12,699 nt of DNA from an uncultured Alphaproteobacteria bacterium (GTDB lineage: Bacteria > Pseudomonadota > Alphaproteobacteria > Rhizobiales > Ancalomicrobiaceae). Every line of letters begins with the position of its first letter. The first letter of the stretch is position 1. A program made the translations under genes and the position numbers. Below are positions 6,975 through 12,699 of this stretch, piece by piece. Location of the stretch: NCBI GenBank assembly GCA_937892955.1, contig CALBKH010000020.1:1-12699 (forward strand), read 5' to 3'. The notes under the pieces are model-generated. The model searched no databases. It was not told where the DNA came from and saw only the letters and a list, made by a program, of their open reading frames with translations.

Positions 6975-8197
6975 GACGGCTGCATCTCCTTCTGGGAGGC
7001 GGCCTTCTCGAAGGCGGCCAATGTCATCTTGGGACGTCGCAGGTTGCGATCGACGCGGATCGAGATGTGTTCGCCCGCTCGCCCCATCTGCCCTTCGGTG
7101 AGCGGAACCCCGCCGCACTTGATGGTGACCGGATCGCGCGGGCCGACGTCGAAGACGAGCGTCTGGCCGACTTCGAGTTCGAGGATCCGTCCGAGCGGCA
7201 GTTCGCGTTCGAACAACACCGCGTCGACCGAGATCTCGGCGGCGTGGATCTCGGTGGCGAGGTGCCCCTCCCAGATCGGGTCGCGGCCGAACTTCTCGCC
7301 CATGAACATCTGCAGGAGCAGGTCACGGATCGGTTCGAGCGTCGCGTAGGGGATCAGCACTTCGATCTTGCCGCCGCGGTCCTCCATGTCGATGCGGAAC
7401 TCGGCGAGGATCGCCGCGTTCGCCGGCCGCGACACCGCCGCGAAGCGCGGGTTGGTCTCCAGCCGTTCGAGGTTGAACTTGACCGGCGACAGCGGCGCGA
7501 AGGCGAGTTCGGCGTCGTTCAGCACCACCTCGATCATGCGGCGCACGAGGTTGGTCTCGATCGTCGTATAGGGCCGACCCTCGACCCGGATCGGCGTGGT
7601 GCCGCGGCCACCGCCGAGCAGCACGTCGATGATCGAATAGATCAGGCTCGAATCGACGGTGACCAGGCCGAAGTTGTCCCACTGCTCGGCCTTGAACACG
7701 CCGATGATCGCCGGCAGCGGGATCGAGTTGAGATAGTCGCCGAAACGCACCGAGGTGATGCTGTCGAGCGACACTTCGACGTTGTCGGAGGTGAAGTTGC
7801 GAAGCGACGTCGTGGTCAGGCGGACGAGGCGGTCGAACACGATCTCGAGCATCGGCAGACGCTCGTAGGAGACCATGGCCGAGTTGATCAGCGCCCGGAT
7901 GCCCGACTGCTCCGAGGCGATCTGTTCGTCGAGATCGAAACCGAGGAGGTTGTCGATCTCCTCCTGGTTCAGGATGCGGTCGCCGCCGCGCGTCGCGCTG
8001 TCGAGATCGAACTCGGCGTCGTCGAAGCCGGCGAGACCGGCGGCCAGCTCGTCGGCGCCCTCCACCCCCTGCTCGGCGAGTGCCGCGCCCCAATCCGCGG
8101 AAAGGTCGTCGTCCTCGTCGCCTTCGTTCTTCTGCTCGGCGAGCGCAGCGCCCCAGGCGGCGTCGATGTCTTCGAGGTCTTCTTCCGGCTGCGCCAT
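6971..8197 (-). CDS. fliM: Flagellar motor switch protein FliM, with N-terminal extension
   Basis: FliM builds the C-ring with FliG and FliN and receives phospho-CheY. The canonical N-terminal CheY-binding segment, GGDRILNQEEIDNLLGF, lies at residues 71-87 instead of the extreme N-terminus. It is preceded by 70 acidic residues containing WGAALAEQ twice (15-22 and 36-43). The middle domain runs about 100-300, with LLGGGRG at 193-199 as the FliG-contacting GGxG loop. The C-terminal SpoA domain runs about 318-388. At 408 residues it is longer than enteric FliM (about 334), and the extension explains the difference. The ATG at 8197 follows a GAGGA site that overlaps the fliL stop, with only 10 nt between genes. 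The 3' end overlaps the next gene by 4 nt. Confidence 0.97.
   Translation of the reverse strand: MAQPEEDLEDIDAAWGAALAEQKNEGDEDDDLSADWGAALAEQGVEGADELAAGLAGFDDAEFDLDSATRGGDRILNQEEIDNLLGFDLDEQIASEQSGIRALINSAMVSYERLPMLEIVFDRLVRLTTTSLRNFTSDNVEVSLDSITSVRFGDYLNSIPLPAIIGVFKAEQWDNFGLVTVDSSLIYSIIDVLLGGGRGTTPIRVEGRPYTTIETNLVRRMIEVVLNDAELAFAPLSPVKFNLERLETNPRFAAVSRPANAAILAEFRIDMEDRGGKIEVLIPYATLEPIRDLLLQMFMGEKFGRDPIWEGHLATEIHAAEISVDAVLFERELPLGRILELEVGQTLVFDVGPRDPVTIKCGGVPLTEGQMGRAGEHISIRVDRNLRRPKMTLAAFEKAASQKEMQPS
6986..6991 (-). promoter_or_regulatory. Ribosome binding site fixing the start of the DUF6468-like gene
   Basis: AAGGAG on the minus strand lies within the last codons of fliM, 11 nt before the ATG at 6974. 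It supports the short form of the downstream gene over the longer frame opening inside fliM. Confidence 0.7.
8069..8155 (-). repeat. Duplicated WGAALAEQ-coding segment in fliM
   Basis: Two 24-nt segments, 8132-8155 and 8069-8092, encode the same octapeptide and differ at two silent positions. They are spaced 63 nt (21 codons) apart. Each is preceded by an acidic run and an Ala/Asp before the Trp, so the repeat unit may be larger at protein level (DIDAAWGAALAEQ and DLSADWGAALAEQ). Confidence 0.85.
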
Positions 8198-8207
8198 CGG
8201 TCGATCC

Positions 8208-8720
8208 TCACTGCACCAGGATTTCTTTGAACAACACCGCGTCCACCTTGGTCGGGTAGATCGCCGTGTTGATGCGCCGCTGCAGTTCCTCCTTCACCCG
8301 GTAGAGACCGGCGGACCCGTCGAGATCGGAGGTCCTCAGTTCGCGCAGGTACACCTGGAAGGCGTCGAGCACCCGCGGCAGCGCCGGCGTGATCTTCTCC
8401 ACCGTCGCCTTGTCCGAAACCTCGAGGCTGACCTTGACCTTCAGATAGGCGGCGCGCTGGTCGACCGTCGACAGGTTCACCGTCATGTCCGGCAGATCGA
8501 CGTACATCGTCGTCTTCACCGGCTCGGCATGAGCGACTTCCTGCTTCGGCTTGGGCGAGAAGGCTCCCATGAAGAATGCGCCGGCGCCACCGAGCACCAC
8601 GAGCGCGCCGATACCGGCGCCGATCATGATGAACAGTTTCTTCTTCGACGACCCGCCTTCCCCTTCCGCGCCCTCGGCGCCGGGTTCGGCTTCGGTCTCC
8701 TTGGCCGGCTTCTTGGCCAT
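8208..8720 (-). CDS. fliL: Flagellar basal body-associated protein FliL
   Basis: FliL is a single-pass inner membrane protein that rings the stator and supports motor torque. The 170-residue product has a charged cytoplasmic tail (1-28, ending SSKKK), one Gly-rich membrane helix (29-53) and a periplasmic domain (about 72-170) with DLPDMTVNLST and the family's closing strand VDAVLFKEILVQ. The ATG at 8720 has a GGGGA ribosome site just upstream. A longer frame reaching 8759 adds 13 residues without a good ribosome site and is less likely. It is the first gene of the minus-strand group and faces the flgF promoter region. Its stop overlaps the ribosome site of fliM. Confidence 0.95.
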   Translation of the reverse strand: MAKKPAKETEAEPGAEGAEGEGGSSKKKLFIMIGAGIGALVVLGGAGAFFMGAFSPKPKQEVAHAEPVKTTMYVDLPDMTVNLSTVDQRAAYLKVKVSLEVSDKATVEKITPALPRVLDAFQVYLRELRTSDLDGSAGLYRVKEELQRRINTAIYPTKVDAVLFKEILVQ

Positions 8721-8737
8721 CGCATTCCCCGCTCGGA

Positions 8738-8754
8738 CACGAGTCCCTCTCGTG
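8738..8754. promoter_or_regulatory. Small hairpin or operator-like inverted repeat before fliL
   Basis: CACGAG (8738-8743) and CTCGTG (8749-8754) are perfect inverted arms with a 5-nt spacer, 18-34 nt upstream of the fliL ATG. It could be an RNA hairpin in the fliL leader or a protein site. The sequence alone does not decide. Confidence 0.35.
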
Positions 8755-8775
8755 CACAAGATCTAAAGAGCGATT

Positions 8776-8800
8776 GGTTAACGACTGGTAAAAATTAACC
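8776..8800. promoter_or_regulatory. CtrA-like boxes in the fliL-flgF divergent region
   Basis: On the plus strand, TTAA-N7-TAAA lies at 8778-8792. Read on the minus strand it is TTTA-N7-TTAACC, one mismatch from the CtrA consensus TTAA-N7-TTAA. A further TTAA lies at 8795-8798, and the outer hexamers GGTTAA (8776-8781) and TTAACC (8795-8800) form a perfect inverted repeat. The stretch is AT-rich in very GC-rich DNA, about 55-80 nt upstream of the fliL ATG, where a fliL promoter is expected. CtrA control of flagellar genes is well known in alphaproteobacteria. Binding here is inference. Confidence 0.42.
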
Positions 8801-8851
8801 CCTCGGCAACCTCGGTAAACAATTCCCTCCCACCCTTCCGCCCGGCAGGAA

Positions 8852-8889
8852 ATGCCCGGTCGAACGGGGCGTCGGCCTCCGCCGGGCAT
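8852..8889. promoter_or_regulatory. Inverted repeat upstream of the sigma-54 promoter, possible activator site
   Basis: ATGCCCGG (8852-8859) and CCGGGCAT (8882-8889) are perfect 8-bp inverted arms 30 bp apart centre to centre. A third GCCCGG copy lies at 8840-8845. The arms centre about 96 and 66 nt before the predicted start point of the flgF promoter. Sigma-54 promoters need an activator bound upstream, and FlbD-type regulators do this in alphaproteobacterial flagellar regulons, so this is a candidate enhancer. Confidence 0.4.
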
Positions 8890-8924
8890 GGGTCAACACG
8901 TTGTTTTCATTGAAACAGAGACTC

Positions 8925-8940
8925 TGGCACGGCGCTTGCG
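8925..8940 (+). promoter_or_regulatory. Sigma-54 (RpoN) promoter for the flgFGAH operon
   Basis: The sequence TGGCACGGCGCTTGCG matches the -24/-12 consensus TGGCACG-N4-TTGC at every key base. The invariant GG (8926-8927) and GC (8938-8939) are exactly 10 nt apart. Transcription should begin near 8951, about 48 nt before the flgF ATG. It points only toward flgF. Confidence 0.88.
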
Positions 8941-8986
8941 ATCACTAATCCGACCGCGAAGGGCTGGGGAGTTCGCCGCGGTCGCT

Positions 8987-8991
8987 GGGGA
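8987..8991 (+). promoter_or_regulatory. Ribosome binding site of flgF
   Basis: GGGGA lies 7 nt before the ATG at 8999 and downstream of the sigma-54 start point. The longer in-frame opening at 8852 lies upstream of that promoter, so 8999 is the start. Confidence 0.75.
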
Positions 8992-8998
8992 AAGAGAT

Positions 8999-9733
8999 AT
9001 GGAAAACGCGCAACTCGTCGGGTTGTCGCGACAGCTGACGCTGCGCCGCGAACTCGACCTGATCGCCAACAACGTCGCCAACGTCGACACGCTCGGCTAC
9101 AAGGCGCAGGCCCTGCTGGTGAAGGAGCAGAAGCTCGCGCCGGCCGCCGCGACCGAATTCCGCCGGCCCGATCGGCCGATCAGCTTCGTCCTCGACGACG
9201 GCAACCTCTACGATTTCCGTCCCGGCCAGATGGTCACCACCGGCAACGACCTCGACGTCGCGGTGGACGGCAAGGGTTGGTTCGCGGTCCAGACCCGGGC
9301 CGGCGAGCGCTACACCCGCAACGGATCCTTCGCCGTCGGCCCCGACGGCACCCTGCAGACCCGCGACGGCAACCCGGTCCTCACCGACGGCGGCCCGCTC
9401 ACGCTCCAGCCCAACGAGTCGAAGATCACCATCGCCGCCGACGGCACGATCTCCACCAACCAGGGTGTGCGCGGCAAGCTCAAGATCGTCGACTTCGCCG
9501 ATGCCGGCGAACTGAAGAAGGTCGGCGAGACCCTGTTCGAGGGACAGAACCCGCAGGCCGCCACCCTGCCGCGCGTCGTCCAGGGTCAGATCGAGAAGTC
9601 CAACGTCAAGGCGGTCATGGAGATCAGCCGCCTGATCGAGGTCGGCCGCAGCTATCAGAGCATCGCCAACTGGATGAGCAACGTCGACGACCTGCGTCGC
9701 AACGCCATCGAGAAGCTCGGCCAGGTGGCCTGA
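8999..9733 (+). CDS. flgF: Flagellar proximal rod protein FlgF
   Basis: FlgF is a rod subunit between the MS-ring side and the FlgG distal rod. It is exported by the flagellar type III system, so it lacks a signal peptide. The 244-residue product has the rod N-terminal helix with LIANNVANVDTLGYKAQ (21-37), a central beta region with WFAVQTRAGERYTRNGSF (94-111), and a C-terminal helix with VVQGQIEKSNVKAVMEISRL (193-212), the standard Flg_bbr ends. Its length is close to that of other FlgF proteins. The start is set by the ribosome site and the promoter position. It is the first gene of the operon, and flgG follows after 17 nt. Confidence 0.95.
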   Translation: MENAQLVGLSRQLTLRRELDLIANNVANVDTLGYKAQALLVKEQKLAPAAATEFRRPDRPISFVLDDGNLYDFRPGQMVTTGNDLDVAVDGKGWFAVQTRAGERYTRNGSFAVGPDGTLQTRDGNPVLTDGGPLTLQPNESKITIAADGTISTNQGVRGKLKIVDFADAGELKKVGETLFEGQNPQAATLPRVVQGQIEKSNVKAVMEISRLIEVGRSYQSIANWMSNVDDLRRNAIEKLGQVA

Positions 9734-9750
9734 GGACGGGGAGAGACGAG

Positions 9751-10536
9751 ATGAAGGCTCTGAGGATCGCCGCCTCCGGCATGATGGCCCAGGAAATGAA
9801 CGTCGAGCTCATTTCCAACAACGTCGCCAACATGCGCACCACCGGCTTCAAGCGCCAGCGCGCCGACTTCCAGGATCTGCTCTACCAGGACATGCGCCGG
9901 GTCGGCACCCAGACGTCGGAGAGCGGCAACATCCTGCCGACCGGCGTGCAGATCGGCTCGGGCGTGCGCACCGCCGCCACCCCGCGCATCCATTCGCAGG
10001 GCACGCTCTCCTCGACCGAGAAGGAGACCGACGTCGCGGTGCGCGGCGAGGGCTACTTCCGCGTCCTCCTGCCCGACGGTCGCACCGCCTACACCCGCGA
10101 CGGCTCCTTCGAACTCGACGCCAAGGGCACGCTGGTCACCGCCGACGGTTGGCAGGTCGACCCGGCCATCACCGTCCCGGCCAATTCCTCCGGCCTCACC
10201 GTCAACGCCCAGGGCGTGGTTCAGGTCACCGTCGGGACCGCCTCGGCGCCCACCACCATCGGCCAGCTCCAGCTCGCCCGCTTCGTCAACAAGTCCGGCC
10301 TCGAAGCCATCGGCAACAACCTCTTCGTCGAGACCGCCTCCTCCGGCGCGCCCCAGGTCGCCAATCCCGGCGACGAGGGCTACGGCACCCTGCTGCAAGC
10401 CCATCTCGAAGCCGGCAACGTCAACTCCGTCGCCGAGATCTCCGACCTGATCGCCGCCCAGCGCGCCTACGAGATGAACTCCCGCGTCATCCGCGCCGCC
10501 GACGAGATGATGTCGGCTTCGGTCAGCCCGAAGTGA
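9751..10536 (+). CDS. flgG: Flagellar distal rod protein FlgG
   Basis: FlgG forms the distal rod that passes through the P and L rings. The 261-residue product is the usual FlgG length. It shows ELISNNVANMRTTGFKRQRADF (19-40), the FlgG-specific stretch around 49-71 ending NILPTGVQIGSG that separates it from FlgF, GEGYFRVLLPDGRTAYTRDG (99-118), and the C-terminal helix EAGNVNSVAEISDLIAAQRAYEMN (220-243). The ATG follows a GGGGAG site and a GAGG overlapping the flgF stop. An open frame continues upstream inside flgF but there only shadows that gene. flgA begins 10 nt after its stop. Confidence 0.97.
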   Translation: MKALRIAASGMMAQEMNVELISNNVANMRTTGFKRQRADFQDLLYQDMRRVGTQTSESGNILPTGVQIGSGVRTAATPRIHSQGTLSSTEKETDVAVRGEGYFRVLLPDGRTAYTRDGSFELDAKGTLVTADGWQVDPAITVPANSSGLTVNAQGVVQVTVGTASAPTTIGQLQLARFVNKSGLEAIGNNLFVETASSGAPQVANPGDEGYGTLLQAHLEAGNVNSVAEISDLIAAQRAYEMNSRVIRAADEMMSASVSPK

Positions 10537-10546
10537 GGACGCCACC

Positions 10547-11632
10547 ATGAAGATCTCCGTCTTCGACCGCCGCCCGGTTTCCTTCTTCGACTGCTCCTCC
10601 GACGCCGGCCGCCGCCTGCTGCGCAGCCTGCTCGGCGCCGTGGTGCTCGCGGTGGTCTTCTCGCTGCTGATGTCGGCGCTGGGGCGCGACATCGCCCATG
10701 GCGAAACCCGCCTGCGGCCGACGTTGCGCGCCGAGGTGGCGATCCCCGATGCCGTCGTCACCATCGGCGACTTCTTCGAGAACCCCGGCGACAAAGCCGC
10801 GGTGGCGCTCTTCCGTTCGCCCGACCTCGGCACCACCGGCCCGGTCTCGGCGCGCCGGGTCGTCGAACTCGCTCGAACCGCCGGTCTCGTCGACGCCGAC
10901 ACCGGCGGCCTCGTCGAGGTCCAGGTGACGCGCCTCGCCCGCTCGGTCGAGGCCGACGACTTCGCCCGCCTGATCGCCGCCGAGACGCTGCGCCGCGTGG
11001 CGCGCACCGACGGCGAGACCTCCCTCGAAGACCTGCGGGTCGCCTTCGACGCCCCGGTCGAGCCGCGGCGCGCCGATCTGCGCGCCGCCGAACCGGTCCG
11101 CCTCGTCTCCTATTCCCACAATCCGCAGAACGGTCGCTTCGACGCGCTCTTCCACGTCGCCCGCGGCGACGGCGACGATCGCCTCCATCTGCGCGGCGAA
11201 GTGGTGGAGACCGTCCGGGTCGTCACCCTCACCCGGGCGCTCGCCCGCGGCGACGTCGCCGGTCGCGACGACGTGGTGATCGATCGCCAGCCGCGCCGTC
11301 AGGTCGGCGCCCTACGCGCCACCGATCCCGAACAGATCGTCGGCCTCGCCGCCCGCCGCTCGCTGCGCGCCGGCCAGCCGGTTTCGCCGGGCGACTTCAC
11401 CCGGCCGTTGGTCGTCGCCCGCGGCGACAGCGTCACCATCGTCTTCGAAACCTCGAGCCTCACCGTCACCGCCCGCGGCCAGGCGCTCGGCTCGGGCGCG
11501 CTCGGCGACCTCGTCGACGTCCTCAATCCGCAGTCCAAGCGCACCGTCCACGCCACCGTGGCGGGTCCCGGCAAGGTCGTCGTCTCCGCCGGTCCGAAGA
11601 CCGTCGCCAGCATCGGAAGGAACACCCCGTGA
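10547..11632 (+). CDS. flgA: Flagella basal body P-ring formation protein FlgA
   Basis: FlgA is a periplasmic chaperone for assembly of the FlgI P ring. The 361-residue product has a basic N-terminus (about 22-26), a hydrophobic segment (28-46) and a DIAHG stretch suggesting Sec export. A variable region (about 55-220) follows, then a SAF-like domain (about 225-287) with LTRALARGDVAGRDDVVIDR and LAARRSLRAGQPVSPGDF, and a final beta domain (288-348) with GDSVTIVFE and the closing VHATVAGPGKVVV. It is longer than enteric FlgA (about 220) because of the N-terminal half. Cys16 lies before the hydrophobic core and is not a lipobox. GAGGA overlaps the flgG stop as its ribosome site, and its stop touches the flgH start. 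Its partner gene flgI is not in the window. Confidence 0.93.
   Translation: MKISVFDRRPVSFFDCSSDAGRRLLRSLLGAVVLAVVFSLLMSALGRDIAHGETRLRPTLRAEVAIPDAVVTIGDFFENPGDKAAVALFRSPDLGTTGPVSARRVVELARTAGLVDADTGGLVEVQVTRLARSVEADDFARLIAAETLRRVARTDGETSLEDLRVAFDAPVEPRRADLRAAEPVRLVSYSHNPQNGRFDALFHVARGDGDDRLHLRGEVVETVRVVTLTRALARGDVAGRDDVVIDRQPRRQVGALRATDPEQIVGLAARRSLRAGQPVSPGDFTRPLVVARGDSVTIVFETSSLTVTARGQALGSGALGDLVDVLNPQSKRTVHATVAGPGKVVVSAGPKTVASIGRNTP
11617..11621 (+). promoter_or_regulatory. Ribosome binding site of flgH
   Basis: AAGGA at the end of flgA lies 7 nt before a GTG at 11629 and 10 nt before the ATG at 11632. Both starts are workable and differ by one residue. The ATG is preferred because it forms the common TGATG junction with the flgA stop. 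Confidence 0.6.
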
Positions 11633-12390
11633 TGCGTCTCCGTTTGCCCCCGCTCGCACCCGCGGCACTCGTCGTCCTCGCCGCCCTGCCGCTCGCGGCC
11701 TGCGGAAATTCGTGGGACCGTCTCGGCGACATCGGCAAATCGCCGAAGCTCTCCTCGATCGACGACCCCACCGCCAAGGCGGGTTACAAGGCGGTGTCGA
11801 TGCCGATGCCGGCCCCCACCCCGCCGGCCTACGCTCCGGCATCGCTGTGGTCGCAGGGCTCGCGCGCCTTCTTCAAGGACCAGCGCGCCCACCGCATCGG
11901 CGACATCCTCACCGTCCAGGTGGTGATCACCGACAAGGCCAAGATCGCCAACGACACCGCCCGCGGCCGCACCGAGACCGAATCGACCAGCGTCGGCGGC
12001 CTGCCCGGCGCCGCCATCGACGGCCTGATCAAGAAGACCGGCGCCACGTCCTCGAACCTGATCGCCAACACCACCAAGACCTCGGCCGAAGGCACCGGCT
12101 CGGTCGACCGCTCCGAGCAGTTGCAGACCAACGTCGCCGCGCTGGTCACCCAGGTCCTGCCCAACGGCAACATGGTGATCGAGGGTCGCCAGGAGGTCCG
12201 GGTGAACTTCGAGGTGCGCGAACTGATCGTCGCCGGCGTCGTCCGGCCCGAGGACATCGGCTCCGACAACACCATCGAATCGACCAAGATCGCCGAGGCC
12301 CGCATCTCCTACGGCGGCCGCGGCCAGATCACCGACGTCCAGCAGGCGCGCTACGGCACCCAGTTCCTCGACGTGATCATGCCCTTCTGA
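11632..12390 (+). CDS. flgH: Flagellar L-ring lipoprotein FlgH
   Basis: FlgH forms the outer-membrane L ring around the rod. The 252-residue product has a lipoprotein signal peptide with a hydrophobic core (9-20) and the lipobox L-A-A-C at 21-24. The residue after Cys24 is Gly, consistent with outer-membrane sorting. The FlgH hallmarks follow: SLWSQGSRAFFKDQRAHRIG (71-90), DILTVQVVITDKAKIAN (91-107), QVLPNGNMVIEGRQEVRVNF (174-193), GVVRPEDIGSDNTIES (202-217) and the closing GTQFLDVIMPF. Its size is slightly above the usual 220-235 residues because of the stretch near 50-70. A GTG at 11629 is an alternative start. It ends the operon; a hairpin begins 7 nt after its stop. Confidence 0.97.
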   Translation: MRLRLPPLAPAALVVLAALPLAACGNSWDRLGDIGKSPKLSSIDDPTAKAGYKAVSMPMPAPTPPAYAPASLWSQGSRAFFKDQRAHRIGDILTVQVVITDKAKIANDTARGRTETESTSVGGLPGAAIDGLIKKTGATSSNLIANTTKTSAEGTGSVDRSEQLQTNVAALVTQVLPNGNMVIEGRQEVRVNFEVRELIVAGVVRPEDIGSDNTIESTKIAEARISYGGRGQITDVQQARYGTQFLDVIMPF

Positions 12391-12396
12391 TCTCCC

Positions 12397-12416
12397 GCCG
12401 GGGCGCCCGCCCCGGC
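12397..12416 (+). terminator. GC hairpin immediately after flgH
   Basis: Perfect 8-bp arms, GCCGGGGC (12397-12404) and GCCCCGGC (12409-12416), flank a 4-nt loop. A C/T-rich run follows without a clear T-tract. It may end or stabilise the flgH mRNA, possibly attenuating read-through to the terminator further on. Confidence 0.5.
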
Positions 12417-12567
12417 ACTCTCCCCTCCCCGCTCGGCGGACGTCCCTCTCGAACCGCGTGTCGGCTCCCCGGCGCACGCGAACGAGGTCCGGCGAGTTGC
12501 TCGGCGGCCCTGACGACCCTCACCGCTCTCCCCGGCCGGTGACGTCACGGCGGGCCCGAGACGACAG

Positions 12568-12601
12568 AGGCGCGGTCCACTCCCCAGGGGCCGCGCCTTT
12601 T
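12568..12601 (+). terminator. Intrinsic terminator of the flgFGAH operon
   Basis: AGGCGCGG (12568-12575) pairs perfectly with CCGCGCCT (12591-12598), and the inner CCCC/GGGG can extend the structure. TTTT (12598-12601) follows directly. It lies 178 nt after the flgH stop, so it would leave a long 3' UTR. Alternatively it ends a short untranslated transcript. Confidence 0.7.
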
Positions 12602-12699
12602 CGTATTCGAAGAATGTCGGGATGCGCGAAGGCGCGGGATGCCGATCATGAGACCTGTGCGCGGTTGGACCATCATGTTGATTTGATGCGTTTAATGTG

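Larger units (their letters stand above)
12391..12699 (+). other. Noncoding 3' region after flgH
   Basis: I see no credible gene here. Reading frames crossing it are extensions of shadow frames over flgH. It holds a hairpin right after flgH (12397-12416), a C/T-rich stretch and an intrinsic terminator (12568-12601). The last ~35 bases are AT-richer and could belong to the control region of a gene beyond the window. Confidence 0.5.

Noticed and set aside
6975..7118. Longer form of the DUF6468-like protein starting at 7118 inside fliM
   Set aside because: The added 48 residues are Arg/Gly-rich with no membrane logic, while the ATG at 6974 has AAGGAG and the stop-start overlap.
7067..8230. A 387-codon plus-strand frame antisense to fliM
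   Set aside because: Its Asp/Arg/Val/His-rich content is what the complement of fliM codons gives.
8852..8998. Upstream in-frame start for flgF at 8852
   Set aside because: It lies before the sigma-54 promoter and adds 49 Arg-rich residues absent from FlgF; ATG at 8999 has a good ribosome site.
9655..11007. A 450-codon minus-strand frame over flgF/flgG/flgA
   Set aside because: All three plus-strand genes are clear family members, and the antisense frame has no ribosome site or motif.
1..12699. CRISPR arrays, tRNA or rRNA genes, insertion sequences, phage or defence genes
   Set aside because: I looked for spaced direct repeats, cloverleaf-like segments, transposase motifs and terminal inverted repeats and saw none; composition is uniform and the content is core flagellar.

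Overview
The window is a high-GC flagellar gene block from an alphaproteobacterium, most likely Hyphomicrobiales (Rhizobiales) or Rhodospirillales. This rests on the gene content: motE next to flagellar genes, a DUF6468-like protein directly after fliM, a flgF-flgG-flgA-flgH run and a fliO with a very long Pro/Ala tail. It also rests on CtrA-like TTAA boxes beside a sigma-54 promoter. I recall the Sinorhizobium flagellar region carrying flgG, flgA, motE, flgH, fliL and fliP near each other. The same set is here in a different order. No database search was possible, so the taxon and the family names come from memory and reading.

Layout: (1) 2-1671, plus strand: the 3' part of a fliO-like gene, overlapping fliP (export gate) by 4 nt. 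(2) 1701-8720, minus strand, read right to left: fliL, fliM, a DUF6468-like membrane coiled-coil gene, motE, then a very large gene for a secreted or membrane-anchored protein of 1291 residues with beta-rich repeats and TPR-like helices. fliL to motE are tightly packed or overlapping. The large gene is set off by 97 nt, starts with GTG and converges on fliP across a 29-nt gap holding a strong hairpin. (3) 8721-8998: a divergent control region with a near-perfect sigma-54 promoter toward flgF, an upstream inverted repeat that could bind its activator, and CtrA-like boxes on the fliL side. (4) 8999-12390, plus strand: flgF, flgG, flgA and flgH, the proximal and distal rod, the P-ring chaperone and the L-ring lipoprotein. 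(5) 12391-12699: noncoding, with a hairpin right after flgH and a convincing intrinsic terminator at 12568-12601.

Together the genes cover export (FliO, FliP), switch and stator coupling (FliM, FliL), periplasmic motor accessory functions (MotE and probably the large protein) and rod/ring assembly (FlgF, FlgG, FlgA, FlgH). flgI, the expected FlgA client, is not in the window.

The best candidates for undescribed biology are the large protein beside motE and the DUF6468-like protein coupled between fliM and motE. I suggest the large protein may be a MotE client or a periplasmic motor scaffold. Smaller oddities are a 27-bp in-frame tandem repeat ahead of the FliP signal peptide that triplicates possible GTG starts, and a FliM N-terminal extension with two copies of a FliN-like W-x-x-A-L-x-E-Q motif.
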